In this document: positions 17,450-26,666 of the stretch, in pieces
Numbering within the stretch: position 1 is the stretch's first letter
How the letters are laid out: the number at the start of each line of letters is the position of its first letter
Source: Oscillospiraceae bacterium
GTDB taxonomy: Bacteria; Bacillota; Clostridia; Oscillospirales; Ruminococcaceae
Reading direction: 5' to 3'
NCBI GenBank assembly: GCA_021769725.1
Contig: JAETSI010000009.1
Coordinates: forward strand, 1-64,000
Length of the DNA stretch: 64,000 nt
The notes under the pieces: generated by a model
The model's database searches: none
What the model was told of the DNA's origin: nothing
Seen by the model: the letters and a program-made list of their open reading frames with translations, nothing else
Made by a program: the position numbers and the translations under genes

Positions 17450-18714
17450 TTTTCTGCTACCTCCCATGGACTGGTGATCTTTCCTGTCAGAGCGCTTGCC
17501 GCAGCAACGGCAGGGCTTGCAAGATATACCTCTGATTCCGTGTGACCCATACGTCCCACAAAGTTGCGGTTAGTCGTGGCAACGGCACGCTCGCCGGCTG
17601 CAAGAATTCCCATATATCCGCCGAGACATGGACCGCAGGTAGGAGTTGAAACTACTGCGCCGCTCTCAATGAAGATTTTCAGCAGGCCCTGTTCCATAGC
17701 GTCAAGATATATCTGCTGTGTTGCCGGAATAACGATAACACGTACGTTTTCAGCGCACTTTCTGCCTTTCATTATCTCGGCGGCGATCTGGAGATCTTCA
17801 AGTCTGCCGTTTGTACATGAGCCGATAACTACCTGATCTATCTTTATATCGCCGAACTGATCGAATGTCTTTGCGTTTTCAGGCAGATGCGGGAATGAAA
17901 CTGTCGGCTCGATTGCAGAAAGATCAATGTCGATCGTTTCATCGTAAATGGCGTCATCGTCAGACTTATATATATTCGGTTCTGCGCCGCCGTGCTCCCT
18001 GATATATTCGAGAGTGACATCGTCAACTTCAAAAATGCCGTTTTTCGCTCCGGCTTCGATAGCCATATTTGAGATGCAGAGACGGTCTGACATTGTCAGT
18101 GAAGAAAGTCCCTCGCCTGTGAATTCCATAGAGCGGTAGAGGGCGCCGTCAACGCCTATCATACCGATAATGTGCAGAATAACGTCCTTTCCGGTAACGT
18201 ACTTCCGGAGCTTTCCTGTAAGGTTGAATCTGATTGCGGACGGGACTTTGAACCATGCTTTTCCGATAGCCATTCCGCACGCCATATCCGTTGAGCCTAC
18301 GCCTGTTGAGAATGCTCCGAGTGCGCCGTATGTACAGGTGTGGGAATCTGCTCCGATAACCACGTTTCCGGCGGTAACAAGACCTTTTTCAGGCAGCAGT
18401 GCGTGTTCGATGCCCATTTCGCCTACATCATAGAAATGAGTAACATCGTTAGCGCCGCAGAAGTCACGGCACATTTTGCACTGTTCGGCAGCCTTGATAT
18501 CCTTATTGGGCGCAAAATGATCCATTACCATTGTAATTTTATCCTTATCGAAAACGCCGTTCTTCTTTAGCTTTGCGAACTCCTTGATAGCCACCGGAGA
18601 GGTAATATCGTTGCCGAGAACTAAATCGAGATCGGCAAGGATGAGCTGTCCTGCCTGAACCGAATCAAGTCCGGCATGAGCCGCAAGAATTTTCTGCGTC
18701 ATTGTCATACCCAT
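17446..18714 (-). CDS. leuC: 3-isopropylmalate dehydratase large subunit
   Basis: An aconitase-family [4Fe-4S] subunit of the second leucine-specific step. I choose the ATG at 18714 ([10 protein letters not shown]), nine bases after AAAGGA; upstream in-frame starts overlap that site. The 422-residue length fits the shorter clostridial/archaeal LeuC. Cluster cysteines lie in GSCTNGR and CGPCLGG, and the [13 protein letters not shown] motif is present. The upstream neighbours are small accessory genes rather than a promoter I can recognise, so leuCDB may be read from the ilv transcript. Confidence 0.96.
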   Translation of the reverse strand: MGMTMTQKILAAHAGLDSVQAGQLILADLDLVLGNDITSPVAIKEFAKLKKNGVFDKDKITMVMDHFAPNKDIKAAEQCKMCRDFCGANDVTHFYDVGEMGIEHALLPEKGLVTAGNVVIGADSHTCTYGALGAFSTGVGSTDMACGMAIGKAWFKVPSAIRFNLTGKLRKYVTGKDVILHIIGMIGVDGALYRSMEFTGEGLSSLTMSDRLCISNMAIEAGAKNGIFEVDDVTLEYIREHGGAEPNIYKSDDDAIYDETIDIDLSAIEPTVSFPHLPENAKTFDQFGDIKIDQVVIGSCTNGRLEDLQIAAEIMKGRKCAENVRVIVIPATQQIYLDAMEQGLLKIFIESGAVVSTPTCGPCLGGYMGILAAGERAVATTNRNFVGRMGHTESEVYLASPAVAAASALTGKITSPWEVAEK

Positions 18715-18740
18715 TTTTATCATTCCTTTCAAATATAAAT

Positions 18741-19001
18741 TTAGTTATCTGTTATTAATGAATGCCATTCAGTATCCTTTATCTCATTCAAAGTAGCGGG
18801 TCTTACCGGAGGGATTTTTTCGTTTTCTTTATAGAAAATCCTTTTTCCATTTGTTTTGTAATAGTCATTAACAGACTGAAACTCTATTGAACATTCATCA
18901 CACATTACAAAGCATTTACCTGCTAAACAATCAAATAATATCTCCATTTGTCCATAAGGTGCGCAAATAGGACATTTGCCTATATGATAAATATGCTTCA
19001 T
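18741..19001 (-). CDS. Small zinc-ribbon-like protein of unknown function
   Basis: I set the start at 19001, after GAGGAG; the upstream in-frame start lacks a ribosome-binding site. The 86-residue protein has Cys10/Cys13 (CPIC) and Cys34/Cys37 (CDEC), a plausible zinc ribbon, with two further cysteines between them. No family is recognised. It is the last gene of the accessory patch between ilvD and leuC and is more A+T-rich than the biosynthetic genes around it. Confidence 0.6.
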   Translation of the reverse strand: MKHIYHIGKCPICAPYGQMEILFDCLAGKCFVMCDECSIEFQSVNDYYKTNGKRIFYKENEKIPPVRPATLNEIKDTEWHSLITDN

Positions 19002-19037
19002 AAGATCTCCTCTTGAATTCAATTTCAGCAATAACAT

Positions 19038-19062
19038 TACTTATTAATAATTGCTCCCTTAT
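19038..19062 (-). pseudogene. Third copy of the ilvD 3' tail (last 8 codons)
   Basis: On the minus strand this reads the in-frame codons for KGAIINK plus a TAA stop, matching the end of ilvD (KGAIINK) about 1.5 kb upstream and the copy at 19867. It sits between the 130-residue and the zinc-ribbon genes. The match is short (about 24 bp) but gene-terminal and in the same orientation. Confidence 0.55.
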
Positions 19063-19094
19063 GAATTTAGTTATCGCTTTGTATTTATATAAAA

Positions 19095-19487
19095 TCAGAA
19101 TAGATTTATTATTGCCAATATAAGGATGGACAGATACCCCCATATGGGAAGTAAAGTGATTATTAAAACGCTTGAAATAATTATAACCGGACGTCTTTTT
19201 TCAATGCATTTTATTTTTCGTATCCAGAACCGCATAACGAAAAACAGAGCTAATACTAAAACTGTTGTCAGACAACCGCATAAACAAAGTTCATTTAAAT
19301 CGACATAATGCCATTTTTCGCCGTAATTTTCCTCGTTGTTGCGATATGTAAGGTATTCCTGCAAATCAGAAATAAAAGAATATACCAGCAATAGTATCTC
19401 TGCGATCAGGAATCCAATGATAACGCTTGATAAATACGCATAGGTTCTGGCTTCTGTTTCTTTTATCTTTTTTTCAGTGATATTCAT
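19095..19487 (-). CDS. Small membrane protein of unknown function
   Basis: A 130-residue protein with three likely membrane segments (about 18-38, 67-89 and 100-125) and charged connecting loops. The ribosome-binding site GGGAGG is strong, so it is likely expressed. No family is recognised. It is part of the A+T-rich accessory patch that separates ilvD from leuC. Confidence 0.6.
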   Translation of the reverse strand: MNITEKKIKETEARTYAYLSSVIIGFLIAEILLLVYSFISDLQEYLTYRNNEENYGEKWHYVDLNELCLCGCLTTVLVLALFFVMRFWIRKIKCIEKRRPVIIISSVLIITLLPIWGYLSILILAIINLF

Positions 19488-19586
19488 GATACCTCCCTTA
19501 TCAGCGTAGTGTCATATCCATTTATATAACTATATAACCTCCAGTTTATTTGCCTGATATTATTATTTTTGAGCAGAAGAATAATT

Positions 19587-19865
19587 TCAATCCTCAAAAA
19601 CAATATCATCGGCTTCGATTTCAAGAATTATATCATCATCAGATACGGTCATGAATTTATAGTTGTTATTATTTATAACTATTTCTCCAAATTCATCGAC
19701 CATTTCGATATTATGGACAATTTTTTTACAGTTTATAGTTTTCAAACGTTTGACAGCACCATTCCAGATATTTATTTCAATAATATACTCACGGTCTTTT
19801 CTGTAAATGTTACCTATTTCGTTGTCATTGTCCATAAGGGCTGTAAATCTGTTTTTGTTTTTCAT
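19587..19865 (-). CDS. Small acidic protein of unknown function
   Basis: A 92-residue acidic protein rich in beta-strand-like segments (GEIVINNNNYKFMTVSDDD). No family is recognised; small single-domain proteins of this kind often turn out to be immunity proteins, but nothing here proves that. Its ATG overlaps the stop of the second ilvD tail copy (TAATG), so translation may depend on ribosomes coming off the tail or on a cryptic upstream signal. No independent ribosome-binding site is obvious. Confidence 0.5.
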   Translation of the reverse strand: MKNKNRFTALMDNDNEIGNIYRKDREYIIEINIWNGAVKRLKTINCKKIVHNIEMVDEFGEIVINNNNYKFMTVSDDDIILEIEADDIVFED

Positions 19866-19866
19866 T

Positions 19867-20003
19867 ACTTTCTGTTAATAATCGCTCCCTTATCAGCAGA
19901 AGAAACCATATCCGCATAGCGTTTCAGATAGCCTGTTATGCCCTCTTTTTTCTTGATCGGCATGGTCTTTCTACGCTTGGCAAGTTTTTTGTCAGAAACT
20001 TGT
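19867..20003 (-). pseudogene. Second copy of the ilvD 3' end (about 45 codons)
   Basis: On the minus strand this encodes [17 protein letters not shown] and continues through [17 protein letters not shown] to IINRK and a stop. It matches the ilvD C-terminus at 20574-20705 with a handful of substitutions. Similarity stops abruptly near 20003. Upstream the sequence is an unrelated gene, so this is a tail fragment, not a working dehydratase. Confidence 0.85.
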
Positions 20004-20531
20004 GTCATGAATCTCAGTGACCTCCGCAAGCGCAGCCTTCGTATAATAATACAGATTGTAAAACAGTTCCGGCGGTATGGCATCCTCGTTCTCAAATAAT
20101 ATTTCAATGTATTCCTCGTCAGATTCTTCAGGAAGCAGGTACTTATCATTTAGGGTATCTGCAAGATTCGGAAGCTTCTCGGCATGTTCCGTTTTTTCAG
20201 CATCGGAACAGATTTCAGCATAATATCTGAACTCGGAAGCAAGTTTATGTGCAAGCCATTCAGCAATGGGATTATTGGAGATATTTACAGCCTTTTTAAA
20301 AATTCTTACCAAAAACACAACTGCAAACGGAGCAGGCGGAAACATTGTACACTGATGCTCAAAATTTGAAATGTCATCCCATGCTTGTTTTACTGCGTCA
20401 AGGTCTCTCATTTCGTTAAGGATTCCAAATAATTCGGGATAATTTTCAGCAGTTCCGTATGCAGTGATCATTCTGTGCCAGGGAATATCTTCGATATTCA
20501 GACTTTTGATATATTCTTTAAAACTGTCCAT
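19992..20531 (-). CDS. Putative HEAT-like (immunity-type) protein
   Basis: A 179-residue helical protein. The pattern IPWHRMITAYGTAENYPELF followed by ISNFEHQCTMFPPAPFAVVF recalls a family of HEAT-repeat-like proteins with an AYG motif and a later HQ plus apolar PFL-type motif, often found near toxin loci. This is from memory and not verified. Its last four codons and stop lie within the duplicated ilvD tail (DTSF-stop), so the fragment closes the gene. It starts 43 bp after ilvD ends, with GGGAGA upstream of the ATG. Confidence 0.55.
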   Translation of the reverse strand: MDSFKEYIKSLNIEDIPWHRMITAYGTAENYPELFGILNEMRDLDAVKQAWDDISNFEHQCTMFPPAPFAVVFLVRIFKKAVNISNNPIAEWLAHKLASEFRYYAEICSDAEKTEHAEKLPNLADTLNDKYLLPEESDEEYIEILFENEDAIPPELFYNLYYYTKAALAEVTEIHDTSF

Positions 20532-20573
20532 AATTTGATGTCTCCCTTTTATTTATCTGCTCTGACTGCAAAT

Positions 20574-22235
20574 TTATTTGTTAATAATCGCACCCTTATC
20601 AGCGGAGGAAACCATATCCGCATAGCGTTTCAGATAGCCTGTGATATTATCCTTTTTCTTGATCGGCATGGTCTTTCTGCGTTCGGCAAGCTCCTCATCG
20701 GAAACCTCAAGAGTGATGCTGTAATTCGGGATGTCGATAGAAATAATATCTCCGTCCTTTACATAGGCGATAGTACCGCCGTTTACAGCCTCCGGGGAAA
20801 CGTGACCGATAGCCGCGCCACGAGTCGCACCGGAGAAACGTCCGTCCGTGATAAGGGCAACTGACGAGCCAAGACCTGCACCCTGAATTGCAGAAGTCGG
20901 CGAGAGCATTTCTCTCATTCCCGGGCCTCCGGCAGGGCCTTCGTAGCGGATGACCACAACGTCTCCAGCCTTGATGCCGCCCTCGTAGATGACCTTGATA
21001 GCTTCTTCTTCGCTGTCGAATACTCTTGCAGGGCCTTTGTGACAGAGCATTTCAGGAGCAACTGCGCTTCTCTTTACAACGCATCTGTCGGGAGCAAGAT
21101 TTCCACGCAGAACGGCAATTCCGCCAGTTTCGCTGTAGGGGGTGTCAATGGGACGGATAGTTTCAGGATCTTTATTTATGCATCCGCTGATGTTTTCGCC
21201 TACGGTCTTACCCGTAACGGTCATGCAGTCGGTGTTTATAAGATTTTTCTTTGAAAGCTCATTGAGAACGGCATAAACTCCTCCTGCTTCGTTGAGATCT
21301 TCCATATAGGTATGACCTGCCGGAGCAAGGTGACAGAGATTCGGCGTTCTTGCGCTGATCTCGTTTGCGATATCGAGGTTTATATCAACGCCGCATTCGT
21401 TTGCAATGGCAGGCAGATGCAGCATACTGTTTGTGGAGCATCCCAGAGCCATATCGGCAGTAAGGGCGTTCATGAAAGCCTTTTCGGTCATTATATCGAG
21501 GGGACGGATATTCTGCCTGTAAAGCTCCATTACCTGCATTCCAGCCATTTTTGCAAGCTTTATTCTTTCGGAATAAACGGCAGGGATAGTTCCGTTGCCT
21601 TTAAGTCCCATTCCCAGAACCTCCGTCAGGCAGTTCATGGAATTTGCGGTGTACATACCGGAGCATGAACCGCAGGTCGGACAGGCTTTGTTCTCAAATT
21701 CCTCAACATCTTCGGCGGACATTTTTCCGGCAGTGTATGCGCCGACAGCCTCAAACATGGATGAAAGACTTGTTTTCTTTCCCTTGACGTGTCCGGCAAG
21801 CATAGGGCCGCCGCTTACGAAGATAGTAGGAACGTTTATACGTGCCGCAGCCATAAGCAGACCGGGAACGTTTTTGTCGCAGTTGGGAACCATGACAAGG
21901 GCGTCAAAGTGATGTGCCAGAGCCATGCATTCAGTAGAATCGGCTATAAGATCACGTGTTACGAGGGAGTACTTCATTCCTGTGTGACCCATTGCAATAC
22001 CGTCGCATACAGCGATAGCCGGGAAAACAACGGGAGTTCCGCCGCCCATGGCAACGCCGAGTTTTACGGCTTCAACGATCTTGTCTATATTCATATGTCC
22101 CGGAACGATCTCATTGTATGACGATACGATTCCGACCAGAGGACGCTTCATTTCCTCTTTTGTATGTCCGAGCGCATTGAAAAGGGAACGCTGCGATGCC
22201 TTTTCAACACCCTCGCAGAAAAAATTGCCGCTCAT
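20574..22235 (-). CDS. ilvD: Dihydroxy-acid dehydratase
   Basis: An Fe-S dehydratase common to valine, isoleucine and leucine synthesis, converting dihydroxy acids to 2-oxo acids. The 553-residue length is standard. Cluster-ligand motifs include the NCDKNVPG cysteine and [29 protein letters not shown] and [12 protein letters not shown] are typical of the C-terminal part. The gene is intact. Its 3' end is duplicated downstream (19867-20003 and 19038-19062) around small accessory genes. A 58-codon lipoprotein gene lies just upstream. Confidence 0.97.
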   Translation of the reverse strand: MSGNFFCEGVEKASQRSLFNALGHTKEEMKRPLVGIVSSYNEIVPGHMNIDKIVEAVKLGVAMGGGTPVVFPAIAVCDGIAMGHTGMKYSLVTRDLIADSTECMALAHHFDALVMVPNCDKNVPGLLMAAARINVPTIFVSGGPMLAGHVKGKKTSLSSMFEAVGAYTAGKMSAEDVEEFENKACPTCGSCSGMYTANSMNCLTEVLGMGLKGNGTIPAVYSERIKLAKMAGMQVMELYRQNIRPLDIMTEKAFMNALTADMALGCSTNSMLHLPAIANECGVDINLDIANEISARTPNLCHLAPAGHTYMEDLNEAGGVYAVLNELSKKNLINTDCMTVTGKTVGENISGCINKDPETIRPIDTPYSETGGIAVLRGNLAPDRCVVKRSAVAPEMLCHKGPARVFDSEEEAIKVIYEGGIKAGDVVVIRYEGPAGGPGMREMLSPTSAIQGAGLGSSVALITDGRFSGATRGAAIGHVSPEAVNGGTIAYVKDGDIISIDIPNYSITLEVSDEELAERRKTMPIKKKDNITGYLKRYADMVSSADKGAIINK

Positions 22236-22260
22236 TATATTTCACCTCAGATTTAATTTT

Positions 22261-22437
22261 TTAATCCACTTTAACTTTAATATTATCTGTATCCACGTCG
22301 ATGTCAGATACTTTCACCTTAACGTTAGTTTTTACTTTGATATCGCTGCTATCGTCACTGCCCGAGCATCCTGAGAGGCTTAGCATGGCTGCTGTACTGA
22401 TTATCAATGTTATTAATATCAAAAACTTTCTTCTCAT
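22261..22437 (-). CDS. Tiny lipoprotein between ilvC and ilvD
   Basis: An intact 58-codon frame starts at the ATG at 22437, ten bases after an AGGTG ribosome-binding site. The product opens MRRKFLILIT, continues with a hydrophobic stretch and ends the signal at LSLSGC, a good lipobox, leaving a mature chain of about 35 residues. That chain is a run of alternating Val and charged residues (KVKTNVKVKVSDIDVD). No family is recognised. Surface exposure after lipid modification is inferred. It lies 25 bp upstream of ilvD in the same orientation. Confidence 0.72.
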   Translation of the reverse strand: MRRKFLILITLIISTAAMLSLSGCSGSDDSSDIKVKTNVKVKVSDIDVDTDNIKVKVD

Positions 22438-22549
22438 TCTTATATTTCACCTATACTAAAATTTGTGTTATCTGTACAAGACGCTGCTTAACCGAAAAAT
22501 CGGGAAAGCAGCGGTGTACAATCTGATCATTCAATCGGAGAATATTCAA

Positions 22550-23824
<1,275 letters not shown>

Positions 23825-23825
23825 A

Positions 23826-24326
23826 TCATTTTACCGTTTTAAGGCAGTTTTCGCCTCTTTCGATAGCCACAAGTCCTGTGCGGCACATTTCCATGATGCC
23901 GTAGGGTTTAAGCAGTTCGATGAACGCATCTATCTTTGACGTTTCACCGGTAAGTTCGCACACAAGAGCTGTGGGAGAGTAATCGACAATTTTTGACCGG
24001 AAGATCTCAACAGCCGTCATGATATCCTGCCTTGACTGCGGCGTATTTCTTACCTTTATAAGCAGAAGTTCCCGGACAACGGTTTCATGTCTGTCAAGAA
24101 CCTCCACTTCCCTTACGTCGTGGAGTTTGCGAAGCTGGAGAAGAATGCGGTCTTTCAGATATTCGTCGCCGTGAAAGGCGATTGTTATTCTTGAAAAGCT
24201 GCTTGATTCCGTTTCCCCCACCGTGAGACTGTCAATGTTGAAGCCACGCCGTGTGAACATTCCCGAAACACGGGAGAGCACGCCGGAAACATTTGATACG
24301 ATAACTCCGATTACATACTGATCCAT
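23826..24326 (-). CDS. ilvH: Acetolactate synthase small (regulatory) subunit
   Basis: The regulatory subunit that activates IlvB and confers valine feedback. I use the ATG at 24326 because the in-frame GTG at 24335 lies in the GAGGTG ribosome-binding site. The 166-residue protein has the N-terminal ACT domain (VIVSNVSGVLSRVSGMFTRRGFNIDSLTVG) and a C-terminal domain with ERGENCLKT-type ending. It starts about 10 bp after ilvB ends. Confidence 0.95.
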   Translation of the reverse strand: MDQYVIGVIVSNVSGVLSRVSGMFTRRGFNIDSLTVGETESSSFSRITIAFHGDEYLKDRILLQLRKLHDVREVEVLDRHETVVRELLLIKVRNTPQSRQDIMTAVEIFRSKIVDYSPTALVCELTGETSKIDAFIELLKPYGIMEMCRTGLVAIERGENCLKTVK

Positions 24327-24336
24327 TTCACTCACC

Positions 24337-26073
24337 TCACTTGATTTCTGTTATGATGTCGTCTATAGAACCGCCGGGCGGAAGCATGGGAAGTACAAAT
24401 TCGTTGCAGTCCACAAGGCAGTCGATAAGATATGTGCCATTATAAGAGAAAGCTTCTGCCGCCGCTTTATCGAGTTCTTCCTTTGTGGAAACACGAATGC
24501 CCTTTGCTCCGAAAGCTTCGGCAAGCTTTACAAAATCAGTTTTGCGGTCGAGGGTAGTATTGGAGTAGTGCTTTCCGAAGAAAAGCGTCTGCCACTGACG
24601 CACCATGCCCAGAACGCCGTTATTCATGATAACGATAACAAGCGGAATTTCCTGCGAAACGGAAGTGGCAAGCTCGTTGAGATTCATGCCGAAGCTTCCG
24701 TCTCCTGTAAACAAGAGAGTGTGTTTTCCTGTAGCGGCAGCCGCACCGATAGCAGCGCCCATTCCGAATCCCATTGTGCCCAGACCGCCGCTTGTAAGGA
24801 ATGTTCTGGGTGTTCTGAGGGGATAACGCTGTGCAGCCCACATCTGATGCTGTCCTACATCGGTGACTACAATTGAGTCGCCTGCATGAGAGCTGACGAT
24901 ATCTACGATGTCATAGGGATCAAGCCTGTCCTTTGCCGGAATTCCCGTATTGTAACAGGGATGCATACAGTTGCTGCATTCCTTTTTGAAGCCGCAGTTT
25001 CTTGCACTTTCAATACGGCGCTGTTCTTCTGTTTTAAGTTCCTCAATTCTCTTATGCCACTGGGGATGCTTCTTTTCCTTTACGACAGCGCACAGCCTTT
25101 CCACAGCGTCTTTTATATCGCCGTTTATGGAAAGATCTGCCGGGATATTCTTCCGGAGTTCCGCACCGTCTATGTCTATATGTATGATCTTGAAATTCTT
25201 GTTGAACCGTGCCTTGTTTCCTGTAGCTCTGTCGCTGAAACGTGCTCCGAGAGCGATAACAAGGTCAGATTCGTCCTCAGCTATGGAGGATGCATAATGA
25301 CCGTGCATTCCCTGCATTCCCAGGAAACGTGGATCGTCGGAGGGAACAGCGGAAAGTCCCATAAGGGTGCATCCCATAGGTGCGTCTATCTTTTCGGCAA
25401 GAGCCGTTATTTCTGAGGATGCTCTGCCGCTGATGACGCCGCCGCCGAAGTAGATATACGGTCTTTCTGCGGCTTCGATCATCTCTGCTGCTTTTTCAAG
25501 TTCTTCGCTGTCGGCAAAGGTAACAGGGTATGGTATCACCGGCTGTGCCTGAGTCTCGAACTCGCATTTTGCTACTTGTACATCCTTGGGAATATCCACA
25601 AGAACAGGTCCGGGACGTCCCGATTTGGCGATCTTGAACGCCATACGGATAGTATCGGCAAGTTCACAGACATTTTTTACGATAAAGTTATGCTTGGTGA
25701 TCGGCATTGTAACACCAACGATATCGACTTCCTGGAAACTGTCTCTGCCAATAAGGTCGCATGGAACATTTCCGGTAATAGCGACCATAGGAACGGAATC
25801 AAGAAATGCGGTAGCTATGCCGGTTACAAGATTTGTAGCGCCGGGGCCGGATGTAGCGATTACGACACCTGTTTTTCCGGTTGCTCTTGCGTAGCCGTCG
25901 GCAGCATGGGCTGCTCCCTGTTCGTGGGCGGCAAGAACGTGATTTATTCGGTCACGATTGAGATAAAGTTCGTCAAAAAGATTAATGACCTGACCGCCCG
26001 GATAGCCGAAAACGGTGTCGCAGCCCTGTTCAACGAGAGTTTCAACAACGATTTTTGCACCTGAAATAAACAT
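24337..26073 (-). CDS. ilvB: Acetolactate synthase large (catalytic) subunit
   Basis: A TPP enzyme that condenses pyruvate with pyruvate or 2-oxobutanoate, the first common step of branched-chain synthesis. The 578-residue protein has the catalytic Glu in AAHEQGAAHAADGYARATG, an FAD-type middle domain and the TPP-binding GDGSFGMNLNEL. One oddity is a cysteine-rich insertion at about residues 356-370 (CGFKKECSNCMHPC) between the middle and C-terminal domains, which I do not recall from standard enzymes. The promoter seems to combine an E1 element end with a local -10 box. Confidence 0.96.
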   Translation of the reverse strand: MFISGAKIVVETLVEQGCDTVFGYPGGQVINLFDELYLNRDRINHVLAAHEQGAAHAADGYARATGKTGVVIATSGPGATNLVTGIATAFLDSVPMVAITGNVPCDLIGRDSFQEVDIVGVTMPITKHNFIVKNVCELADTIRMAFKIAKSGRPGPVLVDIPKDVQVAKCEFETQAQPVIPYPVTFADSEELEKAAEMIEAAERPYIYFGGGVISGRASSEITALAEKIDAPMGCTLMGLSAVPSDDPRFLGMQGMHGHYASSIAEDESDLVIALGARFSDRATGNKARFNKNFKIIHIDIDGAELRKNIPADLSINGDIKDAVERLCAVVKEKKHPQWHKRIEELKTEEQRRIESARNCGFKKECSNCMHPCYNTGIPAKDRLDPYDIVDIVSSHAGDSIVVTDVGQHQMWAAQRYPLRTPRTFLTSGGLGTMGFGMGAAIGAAAATGKHTLLFTGDGSFGMNLNELATSVSQEIPLVIVIMNNGVLGMVRQWQTLFFGKHYSNTTLDRKTDFVKLAEAFGAKGIRVSTKEELDKAAAEAFSYNGTYLIDCLVDCNEFVLPMLPPGGSIDDIITEIK

Positions 26074-26096
26074 GATAAAGTCTCATCCTTTGCATT

Positions 26097-26125
26097 TTTA
26101 TACTGTTTTAGGGGAGCAATGTCAA
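26097..26125 (-). promoter_or_regulatory. ilvB promoter with -35 inside E1 copy D
   Basis: On the minus strand TTGACA (26120-26125) lies in the terminal repeat of copy D. A 17-bp spacer leads to TATAAA (26097-26102). Transcription would start near 26090, about 17 bases before the ilvB ATG. Confidence 0.7.
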
Positions 26126-26310
26126 CAATTTAAGTAACTCTGTTTCTTATACTCATGTCAAGAGGAAATTTTCTCTCTGTATATTCACCCTAATTGTTCT
26201 TATTGCCCCAAAGGGGTAATAAGAACAATTAATAATGGGATTCCAAAGGTGGGATTCCCCCTTTGGCAGGGGTGTGGGGACAGAGTCCCCACTTAATTTG
26301 TGACATTGAT
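26117..26310 (+). repeat. E1 inverted-repeat element (D), full length
   Basis: About 194 bp. Ends are AATGTCAACAATTTAAG and CCCCACTTAATTTGTGACATT. The first hairpin pairs 26192-26209 with 26213-26230 (one G-T pair); the second is CCAAAGG...CCTTTGG; the third is GTGGGGAC-aga-GTCCCCAC. It fills the gap between ilvB and the terminator behind the small lipoprotein gene. The interval 26074-26396 holds no gene. Confidence 0.85.
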
Positions 26311-26321
26311 TCGATAATATA

Positions 26322-26350
26322 AAAACCTCCGACAGACTGCCGGAGGTTTT
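26322..26350 (-). terminator. Terminator after leuA and the small lipoprotein gene
   Basis: AAAACCTCCG / CGGAGGTTTT stem of ten bp with a T run on the minus strand. It separates the leuA transcript from ilvB, which then needs its own promoter. Confidence 0.8.
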
Positions 26351-26396
26351 GTTCAAGCATCATTGCGTTGATACGGTGAATGTGTATCTGCAAATT

Positions 26397-26501
26397 TTAC
26401 TCAAAGTCCTGTGGGCAGAATGAACCGAAGCGGCAGCCGGAAAGTATAATGACTGCGCTGTTAATAATGACTATACCGGAAAAAGTAATGACCGATTTCA
26501 T
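26397..26501 (-). CDS. Tiny lipoprotein-like peptide downstream of leuA
   Basis: A 34-codon frame begins at the ATG at 26501, just after AAAGGAG, the strongest reason to believe it. The peptide is MKSVITFSGIVIIN followed by SAVIILSGCRFGSFC, a hydrophobic signal with a lipobox-like LSGC and only about a dozen residues after it. It resembles a minimal lipoprotein, or possibly just a membrane peptide. No family is known to me. It is followed by a strong terminator. Confidence 0.5.
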   Translation of the reverse strand: MKSVITFSGIVIINSAVIILSGCRFGSFCPQDFE

Positions 26502-26666
26502 TATTAATGCTCCTTTGCTAAGACTTTGAATATTGCAGCGCCGATATGAACAGCGATACTTATTCTTAAACTTAATTATACCATCTTCGGCAGATAAAAT
26601 CAATACAAAAAATGTATTTTTAAGCATTTTGTTGGATGTTTACAGTTTCCGGCTGTAATGTGCAGG

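Noticed and set aside
19865-20149. A 94-codon frame reading through the ilvD tail copy
   Set aside because: Only the last 45 codons resemble IlvD. The upstream part is the antisense-like alternative frame of the HEAT-like gene, so it is annotated as a tail fragment.
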